From positions 1 through 61,372 of the forward strand of contig CAZJOM010000015.1 of assembly GCA_964547645.1 (NCBI GenBank): DNA of 61,372 nucleotides, written 5' to 3'. The translations under genes were made by a program, and so were the position numbers. The notes beneath the pieces were generated by a model. That model was given only the letters and a program-made list of their open reading frames with translations. It searched no databases and had not been told where the DNA came from. Below are positions 15,562-24,137 of the stretch, piece by piece; position 1 is the first letter of the stretch; every line of letters begins with the position of its first letter. This DNA is from SZUA-430 sp964547645 (GTDB lineage: Bacteria; Pseudomonadota; Alphaproteobacteria; Micropepsales; Micropepsaceae).

Positions 15562-16638
15562 CTACGCCCGCCGTAGTTCGCGGAACGAAATCAGCCGTCG
15601 CCGCGTTTCGTCCCAGAGCGCCAACCGCACGCAGGAAAAACTCTGCCACAGCGTCAACCGGCCAACCTCGTTCAGTTCCGGATGATCTTTCAAGACCCGG
15701 CGCAAACGATAAAACGGAATCCGGCTCGACAGATGGTGCACGTGATGCACGCCGATATTGGCCGTGATCCAGCGCAACGGTGCCGGCAAATCGTAATGCG
15801 ATGAACCCGCCAGCGCCGCATGTTGCATGTCCCAATCGTCCGCACCCGCCCACACCGTGCCTTCGAACTGATGCTGCACGAAGAACAGCCACACCCCGAT
15901 TGAAGAGGCCAGCAACAAGATCGGAATCTGGATCATGAGGAATTCGCTGACGCCGACCAGATACATCATGCCGACGACCGCGAGCGCGATCGCTGCATTG
16001 TTTGCCATCGCCGACGCCCACGGCCGCCACCCGGAAGTCATCAACCCGATCGGCAACCGGTTCGCGATGAAGAACACGTAAGCCGGCCCAATCACGAACA
16101 GGGTGATCGGATGCCGGTAAAGCCGATAGCGCAACCGCTCGTACCAAGGCGAGGCAAGATACTCCCCCACCGTCATCGTCTCGATATCGCCAAGGCCACG
16201 CCGGTCCAGATTGCCCGACGTCGCGTGATGCATGTTGTGCGTTCGCCGCCAGACATCGAACGGCGTCAACGTCAGCACGCCGCAAACACGACCGACCCAA
16301 GCGTTCGCCGCCGGCTGCTTGAAGAATGCGCCATGACCGCAATCGTGCAGGATCAAGAAAAGCCGGACCAGGAATCCGGCAGCCGGAATAGCGAGCGGCA
16401 ACGCCAGCCAATAGCTGACCCCCAGCGCAAACCACATTAGGACCCAGAGCGCCACAAACGGCCCCGCCGTCACGGCGATCTCGACAATGCTGCGCGGCAC
16501 GCTCGGCTCACGATAGCGGGTCAGGATTTGCGCCCAAGTGCGGGCATCGCGCGGCGCAGCCGCAACAGGTACCAAGGTCTCGTCCGACAACGCGCAAAAC
16601 TCCGGGAACACCCTCCACAGGTGACAGGATTCGTGCAT
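15562..16638 (-). CDS. Membrane fatty acid desaturase
   Basis: The 358-residue membrane protein has the three histidine clusters of acyl-lipid desaturases: HDCGHGAFF near residue 98, HNMHH near 134, and VHHVHHLSSRIP near 298. It also has hydrophobic segments around 50-90, 180-200 and 215-255. These di-iron enzymes introduce a double bond into membrane lipid acyl chains with O2 and an electron donor. The long N-terminal part before the first helix (about 45 residues) is somewhat extended, and an internal start cannot be excluded. Confidence 0.9.
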   Translation of the reverse strand: MHESCHLWRVFPEFCALSDETLVPVAAAPRDARTWAQILTRYREPSVPRSIVEIAVTAGPFVALWVLMWFALGVSYWLALPLAIPAAGFLVRLFLILHDCGHGAFFKQPAANAWVGRVCGVLTLTPFDVWRRTHNMHHATSGNLDRRGLGDIETMTVGEYLASPWYERLRYRLYRHPITLFVIGPAYVFFIANRLPIGLMTSGWRPWASAMANNAAIALAVVGMMYLVGVSEFLMIQIPILLLASSIGVWLFFVQHQFEGTVWAGADDWDMQHAALAGSSHYDLPAPLRWITANIGVHHVHHLSSRIPFYRLRRVLKDHPELNEVGRLTLWQSFSCVRLALWDETRRRLISFRELRRA

Positions 16639-16695
16639 CCCGCCTAGTCCGCGAAAGTGTCAGTCGGGCCACAATCGCCCCGTTTCGGCGCGGTG

Positions 16696-18570
16696 TCAGG
16701 CCGGCAGAAGGATGTGCACGCACGAGCCCCCGCCATGGCTCTCGATCCGCAACTCCGCCCCAATCGACGCCGCGCGTTTCTTCATATTGGCAAGCCCGCG
16801 CCCAAGCCCGCTGAGCGCTGCCGCTGGAAAGCCGGGCCCGTCGTCGCGCAACGAGATTTCGATCTTCGCCGGATCCCGCACGCTGCGCGCGATGCCGAAG
16901 ATCAACCGCTTGGGCTTGGCATGCCGAATGGCGTTGCTCAACGCCTCCTGCAAGATCCGGTAGATTTGCAGCACGGTCGTCGGGCCAACGGACTGCGTCT
17001 CGCCGATCTCGTCCATCTGCCACACCACCTCGATGCCCGCCGCCGCACACTTCGGCTCGATCCGGCCGCGGAAGGTCCCCAGCGCCGTCTCCAACGACCC
17101 CGGCACCCCGTCGAGCGAATCCACGACCAGATAGAGGTCGTCGATCGCCGCCTGCAACCCGCCGATCAGTGTCTCGCCCTTCGCTTCGCCGGCCCGCGCC
17201 TGGATCATGAGGCCCAGCAGTTGCGAGCCGATCCCGTCATGCACGTCGCGCATGATGCGCCCGCGCTCATCCGCCAGCGCCCGCTCGCGATCCTGCGCAC
17301 GCAACAGCGCGTGGTTCACTTCGATCTCATGCGTCGCCGCTTCGACCTTGCGCGATAGCGCCTCGTTGTTCAGCGCCGCCTGCCGGTAGACGCCGATGCC
17401 GTGACGCGCGAGACCGAGCGCGATGAACGCGATGATCGCAAGCGCGCCCAACTGTGTGAACCCCTCGCCCTGAACCGCCACGACCGCCGAAAGTCCGGGA
17501 ACCGTTGTCGTCTGCGTCGCGAACGTCGCGACACCCATCACCAAGCCCACGCTCGCCATCGTTATCTCGGCCCACGCCGACCTGGGCGCCGCCCAAAAGT
17601 AACCGGTCAAGCGCCAACCCATGAAAGTGATCGCACCACACTCTGCTGCCAATTCGACCCACGAGGCCGCGACGTTCGCATCACTGCACGGCAACGACGC
17701 ATAGAATGCCCCAATCAAGAGAAATGCGCCGGCCCCTGCCCCAAGGAGCCATCGCCGAAAAACAAGCGGCCCACTCGTCCATTCGTTCACGAAGGCCGCG
17801 CACGAAATCCAAATCCCCGTCACGCAAATCATGAAATAGAGGTCGCGATACATCTGCGGCCACGCCACGTTGACCCACAGCGTATGAAGTTCGCGCAACA
17901 AGAACAGAGCCAGTGTCAGCGCAATCGTTAGCGTCAGCGCCGGATTGCGAACGAGCGAGGCAAGCGCCAACGAGAACAACAGTACGATCGCCGCCGCCAA
18001 CGCCGCGACCTCGGCGCCGTCGTGAATAATCGTGTACGAATGTTGGAACGCGGGCTCAAGCCGCTCGGCCGGTCCAAAGTAAACTTCCCGCAACACGGTC
18101 TGTGTCGCGTTGCGCGCACTCAAGATGTCGACCGTATTCGTGCCCGCAACCAGCAGCGCCGGTAGCAGTCGGACGAGTCGCGGGTGGAACCCATGCAGGG
18201 TCGATCGTTCGCCGAGAAGGCCTGGCGCTGGCGCCGCGAGCTTACCGTTCACGTAGACCGCATAGTTGTCGCGCACGCGTCGCGTAAACAACGCCAAGTT
18301 CGCTTTGGCAGGATCAAGCACTGTAACCGACATCCGCGCGACACCGAACGGGCCGCCGTGCCGGAACGGTTCAACCATCGGCTCGAATCGAGCATCCGCC
18401 AGCAACGCGATGTCCGGGCGAGGCAACGTCGCAGATTGGAACCGCTCGACGCGCAGGTCGGCGATCCCTGGCGATGTCACATCGACCCAACAGATCAATG
18501 CCCAGCTGATCGCAACACCGAGGAAGAGTGCTGCCGGCTTCTCCCAGCCCGAATACGGCCAACGGTTCAT
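16696..18570 (-). CDS. Membrane sensor histidine kinase, NarL/DesK type
   Basis: The 624-residue protein has one N-terminal membrane helix (about 13-32) and an extracytoplasmic region to about 185. A block of seven or so helices to about 395 recalls the 7TMR-DISM arrangement. A coiled coil and a HisKA_3 phosphoacceptor site follow (RIMRDVHDGIGSQLLGL, His near 450). The HATPase domain includes EALSNAIRHAKP and RDDGPGFP. The cognate response regulator is the gene immediately upstream (18574-19242), whose stop lies three bases from this start. Confidence 0.88.
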   Translation of the reverse strand: MNRWPYSGWEKPAALFLGVAISWALICWVDVTSPGIADLRVERFQSATLPRPDIALLADARFEPMVEPFRHGGPFGVARMSVTVLDPAKANLALFTRRVRDNYAVYVNGKLAAPAPGLLGERSTLHGFHPRLVRLLPALLVAGTNTVDILSARNATQTVLREVYFGPAERLEPAFQHSYTIIHDGAEVAALAAAIVLLFSLALASLVRNPALTLTIALTLALFLLRELHTLWVNVAWPQMYRDLYFMICVTGIWISCAAFVNEWTSGPLVFRRWLLGAGAGAFLLIGAFYASLPCSDANVAASWVELAAECGAITFMGWRLTGYFWAAPRSAWAEITMASVGLVMGVATFATQTTTVPGLSAVVAVQGEGFTQLGALAIIAFIALGLARHGIGVYRQAALNNEALSRKVEAATHEIEVNHALLRAQDRERALADERGRIMRDVHDGIGSQLLGLMIQARAGEAKGETLIGGLQAAIDDLYLVVDSLDGVPGSLETALGTFRGRIEPKCAAAGIEVVWQMDEIGETQSVGPTTVLQIYRILQEALSNAIRHAKPKRLIFGIARSVRDPAKIEISLRDDGPGFPAAALSGLGRGLANMKKRAASIGAELRIESHGGGSCVHILLPA

Positions 18571-18573
18571 GCC

Positions 18574-19242
18574 TTAGCTCTGCAGATCGATCAGACCGCT
18601 CTGCATCGCCTCAAACACGGCTTGGCTTCGCGAATTCACGGAAAGCTTGCGGTAGATTGCCTTAACATGATCGGCGACCGTGTGATGCGAGATGCGTTGA
18701 CGCTGCGCGACCTCCTTGTAGGAAAATCCGCGCGCCAAATCCGCGAGCACCTCGGCCTCCTTTTCGGTGAGCGGTCCCGTCGCTGTCGGCGAAGCCGCCG
18801 GCGCATTGCTACGGACCCGCGCCAATATATGACCAGCAACCGCCGGACTGATCGGGGCCCCGCCGGCCAACACATCGCGGATCGCCCGCTCCGTCTCGTG
18901 CAGGCCGCCGCCTTTCAGCAGATAACCGTCGGCGCCCGCCTCGATCGCCTGCACAACGTTGCGCACGTCCCCAAAGACGCTGATGACCATGATCTTCAGA
19001 TCGCCGGACGCCGCGCGCGCCCGCCGGATCAAGCTCAAACCGCTGCCGTCCGGTAACGCAAGATCGACCAGCAGCAGATCGCACTCCTCATCGATCAACC
19101 GGCCACCCTCGCCCAGCGTCGCAACCGCGCCGAGCAGCTCCAGCCCATTAGCGTGTTCCACGATGTCGACGAGATGCCCGCGCAAAACGGGGTCATCTTC
19201 GACGATGGCGACACGAACGGCTGGTTTGTCTTGAGTGCGCAT
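18574..19242 (-). CDS. LuxR/NarL-type response regulator
   Basis: The protein has a receiver domain (VAIVEDDP acidic pair, phosphoacceptor Asp in LLLVDLALPDG, ISVF threonine/serine position and the lysine in YLLKGG). A C-terminal LuxR HTH follows: LTEKEAEVLADLARGFSYKEVA and then ISHHTVADHVKAIYRKL. From the ATG at 19242 it has 222 residues; an ATG at 19293 would add 17. It precedes the kinase gene by three bases and forms a two-component operon with it. Targets are unknown, but the divergent outer-membrane gene at 19578 is a candidate. Confidence 0.88.
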   Translation of the reverse strand: MRTQDKPAVRVAIVEDDPVLRGHLVDIVEHANGLELLGAVATLGEGGRLIDEECDLLLVDLALPDGSGLSLIRRARAASGDLKIMVISVFGDVRNVVQAIEAGADGYLLKGGGLHETERAIRDVLAGGAPISPAVAGHILARVRSNAPAASPTATGPLTEKEAEVLADLARGFSYKEVAQRQRISHHTVADHVKAIYRKLSVNSRSQAVFEAMQSGLIDLQS

Positions 19243-19300
19243 CTTCCCAAAATTCTCGCGCGAACTCGTCACGGGCGCGGTAACGGCATTCATGGAAGAA

Positions 19301-19312
19301 GGGAGCGCTCCC
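19301..19312. promoter_or_regulatory. Perfect palindrome GGGAGCGCTCCC
   Basis: This 12-bp perfect palindrome lies 58 bases upstream of the chosen response-regulator start (19242). It could be an operator for the two-component operon, but the binding factor is unknown. A longer translational start at 19293 would place it at the ribosome-binding region instead. Confidence 0.35.
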
Positions 19313-19444
19313 AGCAAGCGGTGCCACCGCCGCCTTGCCATGCCAAGCGCCCGGCTGTGATCGAAGTCACCGACGTCAACCATCCCCCATGTCCATGGGA
19401 TGGCAAAGGCAACGCCGCGAACCTCGCGCTGAGTCGGCCTGCTG

Positions 19445-19460
19445 TGTGACCTGAGTCACG
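19445..19460. promoter_or_regulatory. Candidate CRP/FNR-family binding site
   Basis: TGTGA, six bases, TCACG matches the CRP consensus TGTGA-N6-TCACA except for the last base. It lies 118 bases upstream of the outer-membrane protein ATG. The match is by eye only. Confidence 0.4.
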
Positions 19461-19577
19461 CCGTCCACCGTTTTGGCGCTTGCTCCCATATCCGCGGGAT
19501 GTTGGCAACGCAACGCGTCCGCCACCGTGATTCCCGAGCAGTGCGTCGTGTGTCGGCGCGCACCAACGGGGGTAAGT

Positions 19578-20459
19578 ATGCGTTCTATCATTTCAGTTCT
19601 CAAATCCGGGTCTCTCTTAGCCGTCACCGCCGCGGTCGCCTGCGCCAGCCCCGCCGTCGCGCGCGATCCGGCGGTCTCGGCAACAAATCTCAAAGTCACC
19701 GCTGTCGGTGGTTCGACAGATGGCGAAGGTTCATGGGCTGGTGTCGCGGGCTTGACCGCACCGCTCAGCCCGACGTGGGGCGTGCAAGGTGAGGCGGGCA
19801 TCTTCGGCGTCGACGGCGACACCGCCTACGGCGTGGCAGGTCACGCGTTCAAGCGCGACCCCGACAGTTATCTTGCAGGGCTGTTCCTCGCCTACGCCAG
19901 CGAAGATGAGTTCGATCTCGATGCAACCCGCATTGGCGCGGAAGCCGAATTCTACCTCGGCCAAGTCACGCTCTTGCTCAAAGGCGGCTATCAATTCTCC
20001 GACATCATCGACGACACAGCGTTCGGCGAAGCCGAACTACTGTGGTACACGAGCGACAATTTTGTGCTGAGCGGCGGCGTCAGCTTTGACGAGAACGCAG
20101 CGCTTGGTCATGCCGGTGCAGAGTGGCTGCTCGCTGGCGCGGACTTGCCGGGCTTGGCCCTGCGCGCCGACGTCTATGTCGGCGACAACGACTACGACAG
20201 CGTCATGGGCGGCATCACTTACTACTTCGGCACTGACGCCAGCTTGAAGGATCGCCATCGCCGCCAAGATCCCGACAGCGCGCTCTTCGACATCTTCCAA
20301 ACGGTCGAGCGCGAACGAGCCGGTCAATGCCCGCCAGTTCAACAGATACAAGCCTTCAAAGCGGGACCCTCGAACAGCGGCGCATGCGCCCCCCGCCACC
20401 GCCACCAACCTAGTCGGAACCGTCGAACTGCAACGCGTGCAATCCACCTCACCCTCTAG
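19578..20459 (+). CDS. Predicted outer-membrane beta-barrel protein
   Basis: The 293-residue protein has a signal peptide (MRSIISVLKSGSLLAVTAA...SPAVA). About 200 residues of alternating strands rich in Gly, Tyr and Asp follow, for example GVQGEAGIFGVDGDTAYGVAG and VTLLLKGGYQFSD. This fits a small transmembrane barrel ending near MGGITYYFG. The last 60 or so residues are polar, basic and low-complexity and lack a C-terminal aromatic. That tail is unusual for a barrel and may be a periplasmic or surface extension. GGGGGTAAG precedes the ATG at 19578. Confidence 0.65.
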   Translation: MRSIISVLKSGSLLAVTAAVACASPAVARDPAVSATNLKVTAVGGSTDGEGSWAGVAGLTAPLSPTWGVQGEAGIFGVDGDTAYGVAGHAFKRDPDSYLAGLFLAYASEDEFDLDATRIGAEAEFYLGQVTLLLKGGYQFSDIIDDTAFGEAELLWYTSDNFVLSGGVSFDENAALGHAGAEWLLAGADLPGLALRADVYVGDNDYDSVMGGITYYFGTDASLKDRHRRQDPDSALFDIFQTVERERAGQCPPVQQIQAFKAGPSNSGACAPRHRHQPSRNRRTATRAIHLTL

Positions 20460-20609
20460 CGGATAAGCACCCGGATAGACGACGCAGATATCCAGTTGCA
20501 TTCGACCAACTGAGCATCAGCCCGCTCCACGGCGCGCTGATGCTCTTTTCTTTTGGGGTTAGCGCCACGCTTGAGTGCGAGCCGCCTTCTGCGTAGGGAT
20601 GGCGGCACA

Positions 20610-23081
20610 ATGAGCCTCCTCCCCATCGAAGCCGCCCTGCCGGACCTAAAGCGCGCCCTGAGCAGCGCCCGCGCCGCGGTGCTCGAAGCGCCGCCTGGCG
20701 CTGGCAAGACCACTATGGTCCCGCTCGCGCTGCTCGACGAACCGTGGGTTCATGGCAAGAAAATTCTGATGCTCGAACCCCGCCGCGTCGCCGCCCGCGC
20801 CGCCGCCGCGCGCATGGCAGACCTGCTGGGTGAGAAAGTTGGCGACACCGTCGGCTACCGCGTCCGCCTCGACAGCAAAGTCGGCCCCAAGACCCGCATT
20901 GAAGTTCTGACCGAGGGCCTACTCACCCGCCGCCTGCAGAGCGATCCGGAGCTAAAGGGCGTGGCGCTGGTCATCTTCGACGAATTCCACGAGCGCAGCC
21001 TGAACGCCGACTTGGGTCTTGCGCTGACGCTCGACATTCAGAGCGCGCTCAACGAAGACCTGAAGATCCTTGTTATGTCCGCAACGCTCGATGGAGCGCG
21101 CGTGGCCAAACTCATCGACGGCCCCGTCGTGCGTTCTGAAGGGCGCCTTTTCCCGATTGACACGCGTTATGCCCCACCACCGGCCAATACGCGAATCGAG
21201 CAACACACGGCAAACGTGATCCTCCGCGCGCTCGACGAAACCGAAGGCGGCATCTTGGCCTTCCTCCCCGGCGAAGGTGAAATCCGCACCGTCGAACGCC
21301 TGCTCGGCAACGAAGATTTGCGTGGCGCGAAGCTTTCCCCACTCTACGGCGCGCTCCCGCCGGAGGTTCAGGACGCGGCCATTCGCCCGCTGGCCGGTAC
21401 ACGAAAGATCGTCCTCGCCACCGCCATCGCCGAAACCAGCCTCACCATCGAGGACGTAAGCGTCGTCGTCGACAGCGGCCAACAGCGCTTGGCGCGCTAC
21501 GACCCGGCAAGCGGTATGACCCGTCTGGTCACGAACCGCCTCTCGCTTGCTTCCGCCGACCAGCGCCGGGGTCGTTCCGGTCGCGTGGCGCCCGGCACTT
21601 GCTATCGTCTTTGGGAGGAGAACGAAACACGCGCGCTCTTGCCGTTCACGCCGCCGGAAATCTTAACCAGCGACCTTGCCCCCTTCGCGCTCGACCTTGC
21701 GAACTGGGGTGTGCGCGACGCGAGCGCACTGAGACTCCTCGACGCGCCACCGCCCGGCACGTTCGCGGAAGCGCAGGAACTGCTGCGCGATCTCGATGCA
21801 CTCGACGCCGACAACCGGATCACCGCCCACGGCCGCGCAATGCTAACATTCGGCGCCCACCCACGCCTCGCCCACATGATGCTGCGCGCAAAGGAGCTCG
21901 ATCTGGGAGCCAGCGCCACAGCACTCGCGGCGATCTTGAACGAACGCGACGTCATCCGCCTCGATCGCACTGCGCGCGATGCCGACTTGCGCCTGCGCCT
22001 CGAAGCGTTGGAGCGCGGTGCGGCCAACGCCGATCGCGGTGCGCTCGCCCGCGCGCGCGATCAAGCCCGCCTCTGGCGCCGTGCGCTCGACGTCGAAGAC
22101 GAACACATCGCCAGCAACGCCGCCGGCCGCCTCACGGCGCTGGCCTACCCCGACCGCATCGCCAAGCGCCGCGGCCCCGGAAGCTTTCGCCTCGCCAACG
22201 GGCGCGGTGCAGCGATTCCCGAAACCGACGCGCTGGCGGCACACGACTATTTGGCAATCGCGGCACTCGACGGGGCAGGAGCAAACGCGAAAATTCATCA
22301 CGCCGCCCCGCTAACCCTCGCAGACATCGAAGACCTGTTCGCCGCTCGCATCGAGACCCGCGCCGTCTGCGAATGGTCGAGCCGAGACCGGGCTGTCATC
22401 GCCCGGGAAGAAGAACGCCTGCACGCGCTCACCCTCGTCGAACGTCCGCTGAAGAAACCCGACACGGCCAAAATGGCGGCCGCCGTTCTCACAGGCATCC
22501 GCGAACTCGGCCTCGGCGCACTGCCGTGGACACCGGAGTTGGAGTCGTTCCGCGCTCGCGCCGCCTTCGCCCGAAAACTCGAACCCGATGCGGGTTGGCC
22601 CGATCTCACGGACGAGGCGCTTTTGCGCGATCTCGAAACTTGGCTGCAGCCGTTCCTGAGCGCCGTCACCCGCGCCAACGACTTCCCCCGGATCGATCTC
22701 TCGAGCGCACTTCACGCCCTCTTCGACTGGGAGAAGAAAAAACGCCTGGACACACTCGTGCCCACGCACATCGAGGTTCCCTCAGGCTCGCGCATCGCCA
22801 TCGACTACAGCACCGACGCCCCCGTGCTCGCCGTCCGCCTGCAAGAAATGTTTGGCCTCGCCGATACGCCGACAGTGGGCAACGGCCGCGTCCCGCTAAC
22901 CCTACACTTACTCTCACCGGCACGCCGCCCCGTGCAGGTCACGCGCGATCTCAAAAGTTTCTGGAAAACCGGCTACCCCGAAGTCAAGCGCGACCTCAAA
23001 GGCCGCTACCCCAAACACCACTGGCCCGAGGACCCCTGGACCGCAACACCGACAGCCCGGGCAAAGCCGAGAGGAACTTAG
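20610..23081 (+). CDS. hrpB: ATP-dependent helicase HrpB
   Basis: The 823-residue DEAH-type helicase has Walker A APPGAGKTT (27-35), DEFH (124-127), motif III MSATLD, and the motif VI region QRRGRSGRVAPG. The HA2 and OB regions follow, then the HrpB-specific C-terminal domain ending FWKTGYPEVKRDLKGRYPKH, a strong HrpB signature. The length is typical. The ATG at 20610 begins MSLLPIEAALPD, the family's usual N-terminus. HrpB's cellular substrate is not well defined; it is a presumed RNA helicase. Confidence 0.93.
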   Translation: MSLLPIEAALPDLKRALSSARAAVLEAPPGAGKTTMVPLALLDEPWVHGKKILMLEPRRVAARAAAARMADLLGEKVGDTVGYRVRLDSKVGPKTRIEVLTEGLLTRRLQSDPELKGVALVIFDEFHERSLNADLGLALTLDIQSALNEDLKILVMSATLDGARVAKLIDGPVVRSEGRLFPIDTRYAPPPANTRIEQHTANVILRALDETEGGILAFLPGEGEIRTVERLLGNEDLRGAKLSPLYGALPPEVQDAAIRPLAGTRKIVLATAIAETSLTIEDVSVVVDSGQQRLARYDPASGMTRLVTNRLSLASADQRRGRSGRVAPGTCYRLWEENETRALLPFTPPEILTSDLAPFALDLANWGVRDASALRLLDAPPPGTFAEAQELLRDLDALDADNRITAHGRAMLTFGAHPRLAHMMLRAKELDLGASATALAAILNERDVIRLDRTARDADLRLRLEALERGAANADRGALARARDQARLWRRALDVEDEHIASNAAGRLTALAYPDRIAKRRGPGSFRLANGRGAAIPETDALAAHDYLAIAALDGAGANAKIHHAAPLTLADIEDLFAARIETRAVCEWSSRDRAVIAREEERLHALTLVERPLKKPDTAKMAAAVLTGIRELGLGALPWTPELESFRARAAFARKLEPDAGWPDLTDEALLRDLETWLQPFLSAVTRANDFPRIDLSSALHALFDWEKKKRLDTLVPTHIEVPSGSRIAIDYSTDAPVLAVRLQEMFGLADTPTVGNGRVPLTLHLLSPARRPVQVTRDLKSFWKTGYPEVKRDLKGRYPKHHWPEDPWTATPTARAKPRGT

Positions 23082-23201
23082 GAGTGAGACCGATCAAAAC
23101 GCGCATGCGTTATCTAGTACCTCAAAGGTAAGTTCGTAGCTTTTGGCGAACACGCCGGGGACATGATAGCGTTCGTCATCTGGCCACTCACAGGATCCCC
23201 A

Positions 23202-24137
23202 ATGAGACGCATTCTGCTTGCACTTGTCGTCCTCCTCGTCGCCGGCATCGGCGCACTCGCCTGGACATTCACCGCCAGCGATCTTCCGGTACCCGAACTC
23301 GTGCCGGTCGCCGCACCCGCACCGATGACGACGCAAGGCGTCACACTAAAAGCGATCCTCGGCGGCAAAATGCTCTCCCGCGCCGGCCTTGCCTTTCGCG
23401 GCGGCAGTTTGAGCGAAGAACGCGTGTTCAACATGGGCGGCATTCTGATCCAGCACCCGAAGGGGACGCTCCTGTTCGATACGGGGTTCGGCAAGAATGT
23501 CGACGAGCACTTCAAGACGACGCCATGGCTCATGCAAAACACCGCACGCTACGTGAAGGAACCGACCGTCGCCGAGCAACTCAAAGCGCTGAACCTCGTC
23601 CCGAACGGCATCGTGCTCACGCACGCACACTGGGATCACGTCAGCGGCCTTGAGGATCTGCCCAACATCCCCGTGTTCGTTACCAAAGCTGAACTCGACT
23701 TCGTCAACAGCGGCGATCCGGCAACGCTGCTAGCCCGAAAGATTGGCACCATCGCCTACAACGTCTACGGCTTCCCCGATGGTCCCTACATGGGCTTCGA
23801 CAAGAGCTTCGACCTCTACGCCGACGGCAGCGTCGTTGTCGTTCCGGCGCCGGGCCACACGCCAGGCTCCGTCTTCATCTTCATCACGACATCGGACGCC
23901 AAGCGCTACCTCCTGATCGGTGACACCGCCTGGCAGAGTGAAGGCTTCGAGCGCCCCGCCGAGAAGCCATGGCTCGCGCGCAACCTCGTCGATAACGACG
24001 CCGCAGAGGTCCGCGGCCTGCTGGTCCGCATGCATCAACTGAAGGCGCAGTTCCCGGACTTGACGATCGTGCCCGCCCACGACCGCCGCATCTGGGAAAC
24101 GCTGCCGCAGCTCACGGCTGCATCGCCTCCGCAATAA
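23202..24137 (+). CDS. MBL-fold metallohydrolase with N-terminal membrane anchor
   Basis: The 311-residue protein has an N-terminal hydrophobic segment (MRRILLALVVLLVAGIGALAW), either a signal anchor or an uncleaved signal. The metallo-beta-lactamase motif is THAHWDH near residue 150, with further ligands in PAPGHTPGS and LIGDTAW and a C-terminal PAHD. The overall pattern is that of N-acyl-homoserine lactonase-like or glyoxalase-like hydrolases, and the substrate is unknown. AGGAT precedes the ATG at 23202. Its 3' end overlaps the convergent helicase gene by 26 bases. Confidence 0.82.
   Translation: MRRILLALVVLLVAGIGALAWTFTASDLPVPELVPVAAPAPMTTQGVTLKAILGGKMLSRAGLAFRGGSLSEERVFNMGGILIQHPKGTLLFDTGFGKNVDEHFKTTPWLMQNTARYVKEPTVAEQLKALNLVPNGIVLTHAHWDHVSGLEDLPNIPVFVTKAELDFVNSGDPATLLARKIGTIAYNVYGFPDGPYMGFDKSFDLYADGSVVVVPAPGHTPGSVFIFITTSDAKRYLLIGDTAWQSEGFERPAEKPWLARNLVDNDAAEVRGLLVRMHQLKAQFPDLTIVPAHDRRIWETLPQLTAASPPQ

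Larger units (their letters stand above)
19243..19577. other. 335-base divergent intergenic region
   Basis: This region lies between the response regulator and the outer-membrane protein gene and must hold both promoters. It contains a 12-bp perfect palindrome (19301-19312), an inverted repeat CCATCCC...GGGATGG (about 19380-19403) and a CRP-like site (19445-19460). I see no gene in it. Confidence 0.6.

Noticed and set aside
14882..16435. A 517-codon open frame on the minus strand spanning the Cys-rich and desaturase genes
   Set aside because: It is antisense to one supported gene and overlaps another in a wrong frame; its composition (Arg/Ala/Val-rich, no domain) is typical of high-GC shadow frames.
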